From Clavaria fumosa (Eukaryota > Basidiomycota > Agaricomycetes > Agaricales > Clavariaceae): a DNA stretch of 64,000 bases. The stretch spans positions 124,001 to 188,000 of the forward strand of contig OX637804.1 of NCBI GenBank assembly GCA_951802425.1, in the 5' to 3' direction. Positions 1 to 10,470 of the stretch are shown one piece after another. The notes beneath the pieces were generated by a model. It was not told the DNA's origin, searched no databases, and saw only the letters and a program-made list of their open reading frames with translations. The position numbers and the translations under genes were made by a program. How positions within the stretch are numbered: position 1 is the first letter of the stretch; every line of letters starts with the position of its first letter.

Positions 1-1968
1 TCCTTTGAATGGTCTTGCGATTTTCTGCCAACTTGTGTTTGACAATGTCACCCAATGGTGAGGCTTCCAGTGCCCCTGTGTTTAATGGTATTAGGGTTCA
101 ACAAGGTCTTCATGATGGAGTAAGTTGGTCTACACCTTTGTCCCAAAAGCCCACCAGCCACACACAATGCTCCAAAGCTTCCTCATTCAACTCCAGATCT
201 TCCCTAATTTTCATCTCATCTTTTTTCTTTTCTACTGCTTCCTTCAAGGATGCCACAAGTTTACCACGTTTGTTGAGTTCATTCTTGAATGCCTTGGTGA
301 TAAGCCAAGCATGACGATGTTGGCCTGCAAGCATCTCTAGCACTACTTCCTCCTCCTTAACCCCAGGTGCACACTGGAGATGACAGAAGTTCTTCAGCCG
401 GAATGATTTCATTGAACTGAGTTTGAATTTTTCCTTTTCAACAAGGCAGAACATGGCATTGGGTATTGAATCATTTTGCAGACCATCTTGATCTACATAT
501 TTGTCAAGTGCAGAGACTTGGGCCTTGGAAATAGGTCGAGCTCCATCCCACTTTATTTGTGCCTTTGTGGTGGCAAAATTGATGTATGCATAGCCAAGGA
601 GAGTGTCACTCTTGACACTCTCAGCCATTGTTGCCAGGTTTGTCCTGAGTTCACAGTCCCATGCAACAGGCTATCTTAGTCTGTCAGACAACAGTCTCTA
701 ATATTAATAGTAAACATACCCGAATTTCCTGTGATGGGCTGTACACCATAGGGCTTTGGTCCTAGAATATATTATTGATTTGGTGTATCACACAGAAGAC
801 TGATCACATACTCCACTTAGATCACTTTCTTCCTCTGGATCAGGGTTTGTCTGCAAGAAATAAGCTGAGGGCTCAGATTGAATTATGCAAACCGCACACC
901 TTGTTTGAATCACTTTGTGCTCCTGGAACTCCTTTCTGTGCAAAATTAGAATTGTAATTAGCATGAATCTAGAATAATCACATACCCTGCTTGACTCCCC
1001 TGTGCTTGCCACTTGTTTTCCCTGTTGCGAATGAGAATTATGATTAGCATAAGTTTTCACTAGTCACATACCTTGCCAGACACCTTTGGCTCATTTCCCT
1101 GCACCAAATGAGACATGTGTTTATCAGAACTTCACACTAATCACATACCTTGCTTGGCCTTGATTTATCTCCCTAAGAAAATGGGAATTCTGCTTATCAT
1201 AAATTTGTGCTAATCACATACCTTGCCAGGCCCTCTTGGAAGAGCAGGTTCATCCCCCTGTGGCAAATGGGAAATATGTTTATCAGAAATTTACACTAAT
1301 CACATACCTTGCCAGACACCCTTGGCTCATTACCCTGTGCCAAATGAGAAATGTGTTTATCAGAAATTTACACTAATCACATACCTTTCCTGGTCTGCTG
1401 GGCAGAGCTGGTTCATCTCCCTGTGCCAAATGAAAAATGTGTTTATCAGAAATTTACACTAATCACATACCTTGCCAGACACCCTTGGTTCATTTCCCTG
1501 TGCCAAATGAAAAATGTGTTTATCATAAATCTACTCTAATCACATACCTTGCCAGACACCCTTGGCTCACTTCCCTGTGCCAAATGAGAAAGGTGTTTAT
1601 CAGAAATTTACACTAATCACATACCTTGCCAGACACCTTTGGCTCATTTCTCTGTGCCAAATGAGAAATGTGTTTATCAGAACTTCACACTAATCACATA
1701 CCTTGCTTGGCCTTGATTTATCTCCCTATGAAAATGGGAATTCTGTTTATCATAAATTTACACTAATCACATACCTTGCCAGGCCCTCTTGGAAGAGCAG
1801 GTTCATCCCCCTGTGGCAAATGAGAAATGTGTTTATCATAAATTTACACTAATCACATACTTGGTTTGATTCTCCCTGACCTGTTTCTCTTTTCTCCTGT
1901 GCCAAGTGAGAATGTGATTAGCATGTGTGAACACTAATCAGCCAGTCACTTACTGATTTGTCAGACAT
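1..1968 (-). CDS. Micro-exon repeat gene, hypothetical protein (3' end outside window)
   Basis: Seen: on the minus strand an ATG at 1968-1966 opens a 15-nt exon (MSDKS) ending in a GTAAGTG donor. Fifteen micro-exons follow at 1861-1896, 1775-1810, 1702-1725, 1625-1651, 1548-1574, 1471-1497, 1385-1420, 1308-1334, 1222-1257, 1149-1172, 1072-1098, 986-1021, 900-935, 812-850 and 720-761. Their lengths (24, 27, 36, 39 or 42 nt) are all multiples of three. All introns but the first (57 nt) are 49-50 nt, mostly GTATGTGATTAG...CACAG. The peptides are variants of GNEPRVSGK and GDEPALPRGPGK. A long exon, 136-670, reads on in frame (PVAWDCELRT...) and contains a Lys/Glu-rich helical stretch (around 190-300). 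A likely 60-nt intron at 76-135 restores an open frame to the window edge; otherwise the protein stops at 110-112. About 165 residues come from the repeat part and about 200 from the rest. I do not recognise the family. The uniform phase-0 arrangement is strong evidence for real splicing. Confidence 0.72.
976..1944 (-). repeat. Tandem array of exon-intron modules (73/77/86 bp units)
   Basis: On the plus strand the phrase AATCACATACC recurs at 976, 1062 (variant), 1139, 1212, 1298, 1375, 1461, 1538, 1615, 1692, 1765 and 1851, with a diverged copy near 1935. Spacings are 86, 77, 73, 86, 77, 86, 77, 77, 77, 73 and 86. The differences are exactly differences in exon length, while the intron part stays at 49-50 nt. 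The order 77-73-86 occurs twice (1062-1298 and 1615-1851), nearly identical in sequence, so a larger block 553 bp apart was also duplicated. Confidence 0.85.
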
Positions 1969-2021
1969 GTTTCTCAAATAGGAAGGTGGTGGTTGTCTTT
2001 TAAACTCAGCTACATAGACTG

Positions 2022-2034
2022 GGTATATATATCC
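2022..2034 (-). promoter_or_regulatory. Candidate TATA box of the micro-exon gene
   Basis: The tract gggtatatatatcc lies about 55-65 bp upstream of the minus-strand ATG at 1968 and reads GATATATATACCC on that strand. Position and composition fit a TATA element, but nothing else supports it. Confidence 0.35.
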
Positions 2035-2250
2035 ATATTTCAAGCTCCACCTGGATATACACAGTGAAGTTTGCCATTTTTAAACCCAGAAATGTGCAAC
2101 TTGTCAGAGCACAACAACCACTGAATAGAATTACACCAAACTTTGTAGGGTGATAGGCCCCTATGAGGAGGCCCTACCAAAATATTTTTGAAATTTTATC
2201 TTTAGAATTGCAAGCATGGGAGCAAATCCGCATCATGCCAATTTTAAACT
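2025..2250. repeat. Diverged direct repeat, copy 1 (pairs with 3175-3430)
   Basis: Shares long stretches with 3175-3430, including the run from atatccatattt through 'cccagaaatgtgcaactt', 'gtcagagcacaacaacca' and 'actttgtagggt' to the ataggcccc segment. No coding potential is evident. Confidence 0.65.
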
Positions 2251-2459
2251 CCGACATTCCACAAAGTTGCACTGACTACAATTCTATAGCCATATCTCAG
2301 CAACCACTGGATGGATTCTCTCCAGATTTTGTGAGTACATGGGCAGCTATGAATAGTGTCTACATTAATATTTACATGAATTATGGTGATTTAATGGGGA
2401 AGCAAGAAAGCGAAAGTGTTGTTGCTATACCCAAGGTTTCCCTTTGTGGCCACATTGGT

Positions 2460-3170
2460 GAAGGGGGAGTGAGAGAGTGGAAGGGGAAGTGATGGGGAGG
2501 TGAGAGGACATGAGGGGGTGTGGTGTGAAAAGGTGTTAGAATGATTGTGGGTGAACAGGGTTATGTGAGGGTGAAGGTGCTCAGCATGTGGGGTGTTGAG
2601 AGTGGTGGCAGTATGAAAGGGGTATGTGGAGTGTGTGGAGTGAAGGGAGAGTGAAGGAGAATAAGGTTATATGAGCAAGGGTGAAGGGGAATTGTGAGCA
2701 AGGGTGAGAATGACAATGATTGAAGCATGGGTGTGATGGGTGGACATGAGCATGAGTGGGTGTGAAGGAGTGTGAGAGAGGGAAAGATGTATGAGTGTGC
2801 AGGTGAGAGTGAGTGAGAGTAGATTAGTGAGGGATCAGTGAACATTTGTGAGTGAGGCAGGTTGATTGTTAATGTGAGAGTGAAAGTCATGGTCATGGCA
2901 AGTGAGGTTGGGTGAGCTGAGGAAAGTGTGAGTGGAGGTGCAGTAGGTGAGTGTAAGTGTAAGTGAGTCTAGGGTAACTGAAGTGAGCAATAAATGAGGG
3001 CAAGTGAGGGTGAGGGTGATTGAGGGTAACTGGGGGTGACTGTGGGTGACTGAAGGTAGCTGTGGGTGATTATGGGTAGAGAAAATCAGGGTGGGTGAGT
3101 AAGAGTGTTAGTGAGGGTAAAGGTGGGGTGGGTTATGTTATGAAGGTTGTGAGGTTGAGGGTTCTGGGAG
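2460..3170. repeat. GTGAG/GGTGA-rich low-complexity tract
   Basis: About 700 bp dominated by imperfect 6-12 bp words such as gtgagagtga, gggtgactg and gtgagggtga, with almost all C on the opposite strand. It is strongly purine- and GT-biased. Reading frames in it are products of the repeat. Confidence 0.7.
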
Positions 3171-3174
3171 TTGT

Positions 3175-3430
3175 AGTTAGTATATCCATATTTAAAACTC
3201 TGCCCTGATATGGCAATATTACAAAGCATTGTAACATTTGCCATTTTCAAACCCAGAAATGTGCAACTTGTCAGAGCACAACAACCACTCAATACACCAT
3301 ACTTTGTAGGGTCATAGGCCCCATAGGAACTCCACCAAACTTTGTCAGTGGATGGGACATTCTTAGGAGGATAACAAAAACATTTCCATAAATTTCTCAA
3401 ATTTATTGTAAGTGTGAGATCAAATCTGCA
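3175..3430. repeat. Diverged direct repeat, copy 2 (pairs with 2025-2250)
   Basis: Second copy of the 2025-2250 segment, about 1.1 kb downstream and in the same orientation, with scattered substitutions. The rest of 3430-4110 holds no gene I can support. Confidence 0.65.
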
Positions 3431-4120
3431 TCAACCCATTTTTAAACTCTGACAGTGGCAAAATCTGCATTTTGCACTTCTGAGTATGTCTCCACAGCCA
3501 CTCTATCAATCCTCACCAATTTGTTTTGAGTAACTACATATCACTAGTACCTGTGATAGTATTTTCATAAGTTTAGCTAATTTGTTCCACATGTGAGAAC
3601 TTAAACAATTGGCATGATGAAGTTCTGTACTTATCTAAGACCTCAATTCTATTTGATTGGAACCACTTCTATAACTATTTTTGAGGTATTCTTGAGTCAT
3701 TGCCCTGTTAATAACTTGGTTCCTCATCATCAGTCCTATGGTTTTGCACTCACCTTTTGAAAAAGTATGTTTCCCTTTCCATACCATAAGTATGTTTCCC
3801 TTTTCATACTATAAAATGGTCCAATTTGAGAACATGTTCTCTTTTAGCAAATAATGATTAGTGGAGAGTTATGTTATTCACAATGACCTAATAGGAAATA
3901 TGATTAGTGGTGATTTACACTAATCACATCCAACTAATTGATGATGTGATTAATACCATGCACATTCCCTGTTGGACAATTGTAATTACTAACTAGTCAG
4001 ACTCTGATCATTAGGATAAGCAAGACCTGCAACAGTTAGGTTTCAAAGTATGCCTAAGCCATAATTGTGTAACCTAACCTAACCATTTCAAACTCAGCCC
4101 AAGGAATGATTATGTAAGCA

Positions 4121-4133
4121 CACATATATATAC
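4121..4133 (+). promoter_or_regulatory. Candidate TATA box of the OrsD-like/recombinase/helicase gene
   Basis: acacatatatataccc lies about 45-55 bp before the ATG at 4177. A short pyrimidine-rich stretch (ctccttccc, then cccactt) sits between them, as is common for fungal promoters and 5' leaders. Confidence 0.4.
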
Positions 4134-4176
4134 CCTGCTCCTTCCCATGCAACTCTTACCCACTTGACCCCCCAAT

Positions 4177-7100
4177 ATGCCCCCCTCTCAGTGTCCTAGC
4201 TGCATGAACACTTTTTCCAGTGCTCAGATGAAGTACCATCTGCGCAACTGCAGGTCTATAGCAGTACTCCATCTCCCTCAAGGCAAAGTTACACTTCAAA
4301 GAGATAGTAGTGGCATGTACATGTGCCAATGCACACACAAAGATTGCCCAAGACCCTTTGACAAGATTGAAACCTTGAGAAAACATATTCAAAGAGCCAA
4401 GTCCACATGGAAGGAGCAATTAGGCACATCACCAGAGCAGGACAATGTGAGTAGATAAATTGATTCATGGAGCTTCTTACCTTGCTAAGATTATCCAGGT
4501 TGGAGTGGGCTCCACAGCAAACACTGTTAGTTCTAGCATTGACCATACTGTTCAGGAAAAGGTAAGGAGTTTTCAACCGTTTGTATTTGCTTCCCACTGA
4601 ACACTGAGAAATGCCAACCCAGGGGCAAATGGGATTAGTGTACATGTCTGTTAATCACAGTGAAAGAAGCAGAGTGGGAGAGGAGTTGGTCAGATCCCAA
4701 AGGCAGGCAATCAAGGTGTGTTTGACCAGTCATATATGCATACTTCTCTTTTGACCTGAAGTGAATGATGATAGCCTTGTAGTGCATCAGATGATGATAT
4801 TTGTGTGAAGGTAGGAGACATCAGTAAATGCTGCATGCCTTCTGCTGAATACAGCAAACTAGGGGAAAATTGGATTAACACACAAATACCTTAATCCCAA
4901 TGCAAGAGAGCAGAACAGGAGACGATTTAAAGACACAGGGGCCAGCAACAAAGGTATTGTCAAACTTTTCAATGCAGAGGCATGTGGTGTATAACTGATG
5001 TGAATGACAGTCTCAGCTCACACGACCAAGCAGTTCTCTTAGCATGATGAGCATGGCAAGTAAGAAGGCAGATGGTCTCTCTGAATTGGATGATGCAATC
5101 AACAACATGAAGCCTTTTTCATTGGATTCTGGATCCCATCATGGTTCTGCTGTCACTGGTACTGTGGAGAAAATCAGACATGAGAAGCAGTCTGCTCATG
5201 TGTGTGATACTGCTTCTGCCATTAACAACTAGATATTAATTGTGAAAGGGTAGTCTTGGCAACTGGAATACCCAGAAGGGCTTTCCCCCTTTGGAATTGT
5301 TGTCAACACTCTCCTCCACTGCTTCTGCTGTCAGGCCTGTGGCATCGCCCTATCATCTGCACAGGTGGAGGGTCACTTAAAGACATCTCATCAATCATCC
5401 AAAATGCACATGGACAAAAAGCTCTTGGCACAGATGGTTGAACAATATGACATCTTTGATGTTCTTCCAAGTCATGACACAGCAAATGTCATTGATGCCT
5501 TTGAAGGGATCAAGATATTGGATGGCATACGGTGCATCCATTGCACAAAAGTAGCATGCAAACCTGAGTCCATGCGAAGGCACCACTTTGAACAGCATAA
5601 AGAGAAACCAAGACCAAATGTATGGCCTCAATGCAAAGTTCAAAGGCTGAACCTTGTGGCAGGCCATGATAGAGTTTTATTTGAAGTCAAGCCACTGGGG
5701 AAACAGCACCTGATATCAGATGATGAAATGGTGGAGCAGCTGAAGTCTGAGGCTGCAGCTTTCACAAAAGAAGGACATCATCATCCACACAACTCTCGTA
5801 GCATCAGCCCTTGGCTCCTTACCACAAGGTGGCATGAACATGTGCAGGGACATTCAACTGATGAACTTGTGGGTCTCATTGCATTGCCCAAAGAGGAGGA
5901 GTTTCCAGGCCTTAGATCTTTGGTGCTCAAGTACATGAAAGATGCAACAAAGCTCATCAGGAGCACAGCAGAGCTCCCCTTGCAGCGCCTCAATACACCT
6001 GATCCAATTAAGAGGTGAGTGTGCTTAACATTCCAGAACATTAATCACACCCTTCATACTAATTGATACATACAGTGGTATCAACAATACCCCATTCCAT
6101 GAACACCAACAGGCTGCAACATTGAATGCCTACATAATACCCCCACTCTGCCAACTTGCCATGCTTCTCAGGCCCCATGATATGTACAAAATGCCACTCC
6201 CAAAGACTCTTAAAGACTTGATTGAGCAACTAAGATTTTGCCTGCCAGCCTCAGGGGAGATGGATGGACTGGAAGAGCTCCATCAAGTGTTTTTGGGCTT
6301 GTGGATGCAGGAATGGCTACCGACTCTTGACAACACCTTACCCTGTCCAACTATTCGAGCTCTGGCCCTGATGACCTTGCAGAGAGATGGCAGCTTTGCA
6401 CATCCCAAGTATGTGACTGGCCACATAGCCAAATGGGAGCGGGCTATCCAGCTTGTCTGCCTCAGGCAGATGAAGTTCCTCAGCAATACAAAGTATTCTG
6501 GTAATGATACTAGGGCATGTGATGAGGTTGAGCAATGGTTCATAGAGAAGGTGGAGTCTCCATTTAACAGCCTTCGGTCTCTCCAACATCGAGCTAGTGC
6601 CATCTCTTATGCCACCATGTCACTCCCTCATGTCTGGTGGACTGACCGCAACAACTGGACATCCTTGCTCTACAAAGGGACCCCTGTTCATATGGATCAA
6701 ATCAGGGCCATGTTTTCTAGGATGGAGGACACATTGGTAGATGTTTGGGAGAATAGGGTTTTATGTGGTCTCAACATTAGGATCAACTATGGTGATATTG
6801 CTGAAGACTTGACCAACAAGAATGTTGGCTACTGTTTCCTTCAAGATGAACGCAATCCATGCTTTGAAAATCAGGATCATTTGATGACAGCTCTGCTGGC
6901 AAATCCAGTACAAAAGGCAGCATTTACTATTAAGGATCAAGTAACTGGTTCTTTGACCTGGAACAGACACAAGCTTCGTACCTGGTTAATGGACTATGCT
7001 GAATTCAATGGAATCCAGATGACAAGGGCAGAGATGGGGAGTGGAGCACCAAGCCGAGGAACAGAGCTGACAGCCATGAACTACAGGAATACTGTGACCA

Positions 7101-10100
7101 GGGATGGAAACCTACATGCTTTTGGTGCCCATATTGCTATTGTTCGGCAATATCACAAGCCAGGAGCCCTGTCTGGGGTGGATAAGCTTATCCCACACAG
7201 CCTAGATGCAGTTACTTCTGACCTCATGGTACAAGATCTGGCTCTTGCTCGGCCCTTTGCTCAAATGGCAGTCAACATATGCTTTCCTCATAAAGCTGAG
7301 CTATGGGAGCTGTATCACAACAGGCTCTTTGTTGACTACCTGAGGGAGTTCACATCAGAAAAGCTAAGCCAGATCATGGGAGATTTTGCACTCCCCATTC
7401 TTGGTGTCAAGTTTGGAATCAATCCATGGCGTCATATCTATGCTGCATTCAGACGCAAGCTATGTGTATTTGCCACAGATATGCTGGAAGAGGATGGGCA
7501 GATGGACAGCATTGGAGCTCTGCAATTTGGACATTCACGCAGCACAGATCTTCGCATTTATGGCATCAGCAGTGATTCTTTAATTGGTGCAGAAGACATC
7601 CTGCCTCAGTATTTGGACTGCAGCACTCACTGGCAGACAGAAGTACATATGGTCCCTGGTAAGATTGGAATTGCCTCATTCTACACCATGCTCATACAAT
7701 GTTTGTACTGACAGGTGGGCTTCAACTACCATATCAACAGGCAAGGTGTAGCAGTTTCCAAGAAAAACTTGAAAATGGCATCATAAGACAGGAAATGAGG
7801 GCCTGGGGAAAGGAAGAAGGCTTTGCAGACTTGGTTGCAAGGAAACTCAATGCAACTATCAGCAAAACATTCCAAGAAGCCATTTCCCAAACCATTCAGG
7901 GTGCTGAAAGCAGAATGATCCAAGGTGTAAAGGTAGCATCATTGCAAGGCACCTCTTTCCAAGTCAGAAGGTATGTATGCCTACATGTCTGCTTCATAAG
8001 AATCTGATACAATGTACCTATCTCTTACCCATAGATTGTCACCAATCAAACCCAGACTTGAAGTTAAGGAAGGCGATGAGTGAGTTTCTGTCATTGTCAA
8101 GAGAAAATGGACAGTCAAATTGCTCATTTTATACATCCAGTTCACTAGATGCACCATGGCATACTCATGATGGAGAAAATATTTTACCCCTTGTGGACAT
8201 GTAAGCAATATAAAATAATAGTCACTCATAACTACAATGTGATTAACATTCAAGTATGTTAATCACAAGTGAACCACACAGCCACTCTCCTACACTCCAG
8301 AAGATTCATGCTGAGATTGTGGCTTCAACCAGAGCAGATATGTAAGCAACACCTGTCACTCATCATCACTATGTGATTAACACTCAAGTATGTTAATCAC
8401 AAGTGAACTGAATGGTTCCTCTTCCACACACCTAATGCCACATGCTGAGAAGGCTGTCTCAACCAAGGTGAAAATGTAAGCAACATTACACAATTATCAA
8501 CCTACTTCCAGTGTGATTGACATTCATATATAAAAAACCACAAAGCTCACAAACAAGGGCTTCTATGGTGCCCAACAATGATGTAGAGATGAAAGCTCTC
8601 AGCATGCTCCAAAAAGTGCTCTGTAATGCAGGGGCCACATGGTCCTGCCCAGAGCAGAGGGACATACTTGTTGAGGTGTTGGCTTTAAAAAGGGATGTTC
8701 TTGGCATCATGCGAACTGGGTCAGGAAAATCAATGATCATGGTCTTGCCCACTCTTCTGGAAAAGGGTCAAATTACGATTGGAATCCTCCCTCTCAATTC
8801 ATTGATATCTGACTATGTTCGCAAACTCACCATCATGGGGATTGGCTTTGAGCTCTACACTGGTGGGACCCACATTGATGGACATAAAAACCTGGTCATA
8901 CTGTCAGCAGATCGTGCAAGGACTACAATGTACCAAGAGGCACTGGTGGAGCTCCACACACGTAAATCTGTGGTCAGAACAGTGTTTGATGAAGGCCACT
9001 TTGCATTCACAGCCAATGATTTTCGACAGTCCCTTCAAGACCTGTATGCACTCAGGAGCTTTCCCATGCAGCTCGTAGTGCTCTCAGGAACCATTCCTCT
9101 GCAGAGTCAAGATGTCATTTGTGACTCCTTTGGGTTGCACAACCCATTTATCTCTCGCACTACCACCCATCGTCCAGAAATCCAGTACATTCTTGAAGCT
9201 TCACAACCATCCTCACAGCACATCATACAACAATTGAAGCAAGTTCTACATCATGAAATGGAACACTTTGGATCCAAAGATCGTGCGCTTATATTTGCTC
9301 CATTCCTAGACGAAGGCAAGGCTATGGCAGTGGAGCTTGGATGTGACTTCTATCATGGCATTGACAAAAACAACATGCATGCACCAGACCTTCGAGAACA
9401 ATTCCATAAGGACTGGCTGGATGGGAAAAACAAGATCATGGTGTGCACATCGGCATTTGGTGCAGGAAATGACTATCCACATGTTCGTGTGGTCATTCAT
9501 GCAGGATCCCCTCGATCTATGATAGAGTTCACTCAGGAGAAAGGACGTGCAGGACGGGATGGAAGGCCAGCCAAATCCATCATCATTCCAAAGGCCACCC
9601 ATCATCCTCCACCTGGCCTACCCAATGGCCAGATTGACCACAAGGGCCATTTGGCCATGTACAAACTTCTCTATCGAACAGGACATAGGGATTGCATTCG
9701 GTTTGCAACAACCAACTTCTGTGATGCCAAGGGGACATTTTGTCATGAAGACCCCAAGGCAGAGCTATGCAGCGGCTGCTTAAAAAAGACAGGCTTAACA
9801 AGAGGAGAAGCAAGCACAAGGATCCCTTCACAAAGGATTTCCAAACCATCACCATGCATAACCACTCAGCACTCTGCCATGCAACACAGCTTTTCCACTG
9901 GGGCCAATCCCCTGAAACGACAGCTTCTGGAAGCATTTGGACATGCCCATGCAGAAGGGAGCAGAAGAGTGGTGCAAAGGCAGTTGGAAGCAGCTGAGTA
10001 TGCCAAGCCAATCCATCAAGCACTCAGCAGCTACCTTGGTGGATGTGCACATTGTTCAGCAGTGGTGCCCAGAACAGAAACAAGCCAGTCCCACATATTG

Positions 10101-10470
10101 AAGGACTGCAATTTGTTCCAGAGGACTTTTCACAAGTATCGACAATTCAAAAGTGAACTCAAGTACAATGACAATCATGAAGCTATCTGCTTACTGCCAT
10201 GTTCCCCAGTGTGATGGGGAACTGCATAGAACCTTTGTGAGGGGTTCTGCAGATTCATGTGACTTCCCAGACATTGTTGTCCCCCTTGTGCATGCAGTGT
10301 TGACTACTCCAAGTTTGATCACACCTGCTACAAAGGCCTTTGGACAAGATTGGCAAGATTCCATGTCTGCATTGGTTTGGATTAATGCAAAACCTATGCC
10401 TGGGCATAAGAGCAATTTGATTGCATTGTTCATGTGGTTCTACCAATATCAGTTGACACAACAAAAGTAG
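4177..10470 (+). CDS. Large zinc-finger (OrsD-like) / tyrosine-recombinase-like / RecQ-like helicase gene, frameshifted
   Basis: Exon model from splice sites with consistent phase: 4177-4446, 4499-4561, 4673-4715, 4791-4810, 4914-4953 (links to 5199 unresolved), about 5017-5199, 5254-6014, 6076-7658, 7715-7970, 8035-8079, 8141-8200, 8282-8341, 8416-8475 (its acceptor is GG) and 8546 to about 10195. The reading frame then has to shift to continue to the stop at 10470. Exon 1 has CPSC...HLRNC and CQC...C...H clusters. Exon 5254-6014 has two more zinc-finger-like clusters and the conserved W/F pattern of the OrsD (DUF3505) family. 6076-7658 holds a tyrosine-recombinase signature and 8546-10195 a RecQ-like helicase. 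The product would be roughly 1,700-1,800 residues. That all parts form one protein is inferred from phase continuity. The frameshift near 10195 and the lost acceptor at 8415 suggest this copy is decaying. Confidence 0.6.
5254..6014 (+). CDS. OrsD-like (DUF3505-like) zinc-finger exon
   Basis: After an acceptor TAG at 5251-5253, the exon reads SWQLEYPEGLSPFGIVVN and then a C-x2-C-x12-H-x4-H finger (CCQAC...HLKTSH). About 60 residues on comes a second Cys/His cluster (CIHC...C...RRHHFEQH), and then a segment resembling the OrsD core (CKVQRL...VLFEVKP; further on SPWLLTTRWHEHVQGH). Known: OrsD-type proteins are widespread in fungi, and their zinc fingers are presumed to bind nucleic acid. Inferred: a DNA-recognition module for the downstream recombinase/helicase. 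The exon ends at a GTGAGT donor (6015). The 61-nt intron 6015-6075 restores frame (AAG AG|T GGT). Confidence 0.6.
6076..7658 (+). CDS. Tyrosine-recombinase-like domain exon
   Basis: Motifs seen, with genome positions: box I Arg in SRGTEL (R codon 7055-7057) matches the R-x-x-E-L of tyrosine recombinases. A Lys follows in IVRQYHK (about 7157). The second Arg box is NPWRHIYAAF (R codon about 7430), which fits H-x-x-R-H-x-x-A with Asn in place of the first His. The C-terminal box GHSRSTDLRIY has His and Tyr nine residues apart (Tyr codon 7559-7561), the same H-to-Y spacing as in XerD-type enzymes (LGHSDLSTTQIY). Order and spacing fit a catalytic tyrosine recombinase. Known: this family cuts and rejoins DNA through the tyrosine. 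Inferred: this gene may mobilise DNA. The N-terminal 300 residues are helical-looking and unassigned. The intron at 7659-7714 is clean (GTAAGA...ACAG). Alternative: a chance resemblance within an uncharacterised domain. Confidence 0.6.
8141..8475 (+). repeat. Three tandem 60-nt exons with 70-81-nt introns inside the large gene
   Basis: 8141-8200, 8282-8341 and 8416-8475 are each 60 nt, each splice in the same phase, and each end in ..AT followed by GTAAGC. Their peptides align in pairs (e.g. HAEIVASTRAD with HAEKAVSTKVK). Introns 8201-8281 and 8342-8415 carry the same stem-loop (GTGATTAAC...GTTAATCAC), and 8476-8545 carries a degraded one. The third exon has GG where its acceptor AG should be; skipping it keeps the frame. 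Confidence 0.65.
8546..10214 (+). CDS. RecQ-like superfamily 2 helicase domain
   Basis: Motifs in order: Q-like region before the P-loop; Walker A MRTGSGKS (codons at about 8709-8732); motif II FDEGH (DEGH in place of DEAH, about 8988); motif III LSGTIP (about 9083); motif V region TSAFGAGNDYPHVRVVIHAG (about 9450); motif VI QEKGRAGRDGR (about 9534). A Cys cluster (FC...FCHE...LCSGC, about 9717-9776) sits where RecQ proteins bind zinc. Known: RecQ-type enzymes unwind DNA 3'-5' using ATP. The frame ends at 10214, but the typical C-terminal continuation (CHVPQCDGELH...) lies in another frame from about 10190 to 10470, so one small indel has broken the gene. A 47-nt GT-AG intron over that spot is possible but would remove the conserved motif. 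Confidence 0.8.
10190..10470 (+). pseudogene. Frameshifted C-terminal end of the helicase gene
   Basis: From about 10190 the +1-shifted frame reads YCHVPQCDGELH...CDFPDIVVPLV...ALFMWFYQYQLTQQK and stops at 10470. Related fungal RecQ-like proteins typically end with this Cys/His-containing tail, so it belongs to the helicase upstream. The join falls in the sequence atctgcttactgcc. Confidence 0.6.

Noticed and set aside
6283..6603. Minus-strand frame opposite the recombinase-like exon
   Set aside because: Shadow of the plus-strand exon. No recognisable motif and no splice context.
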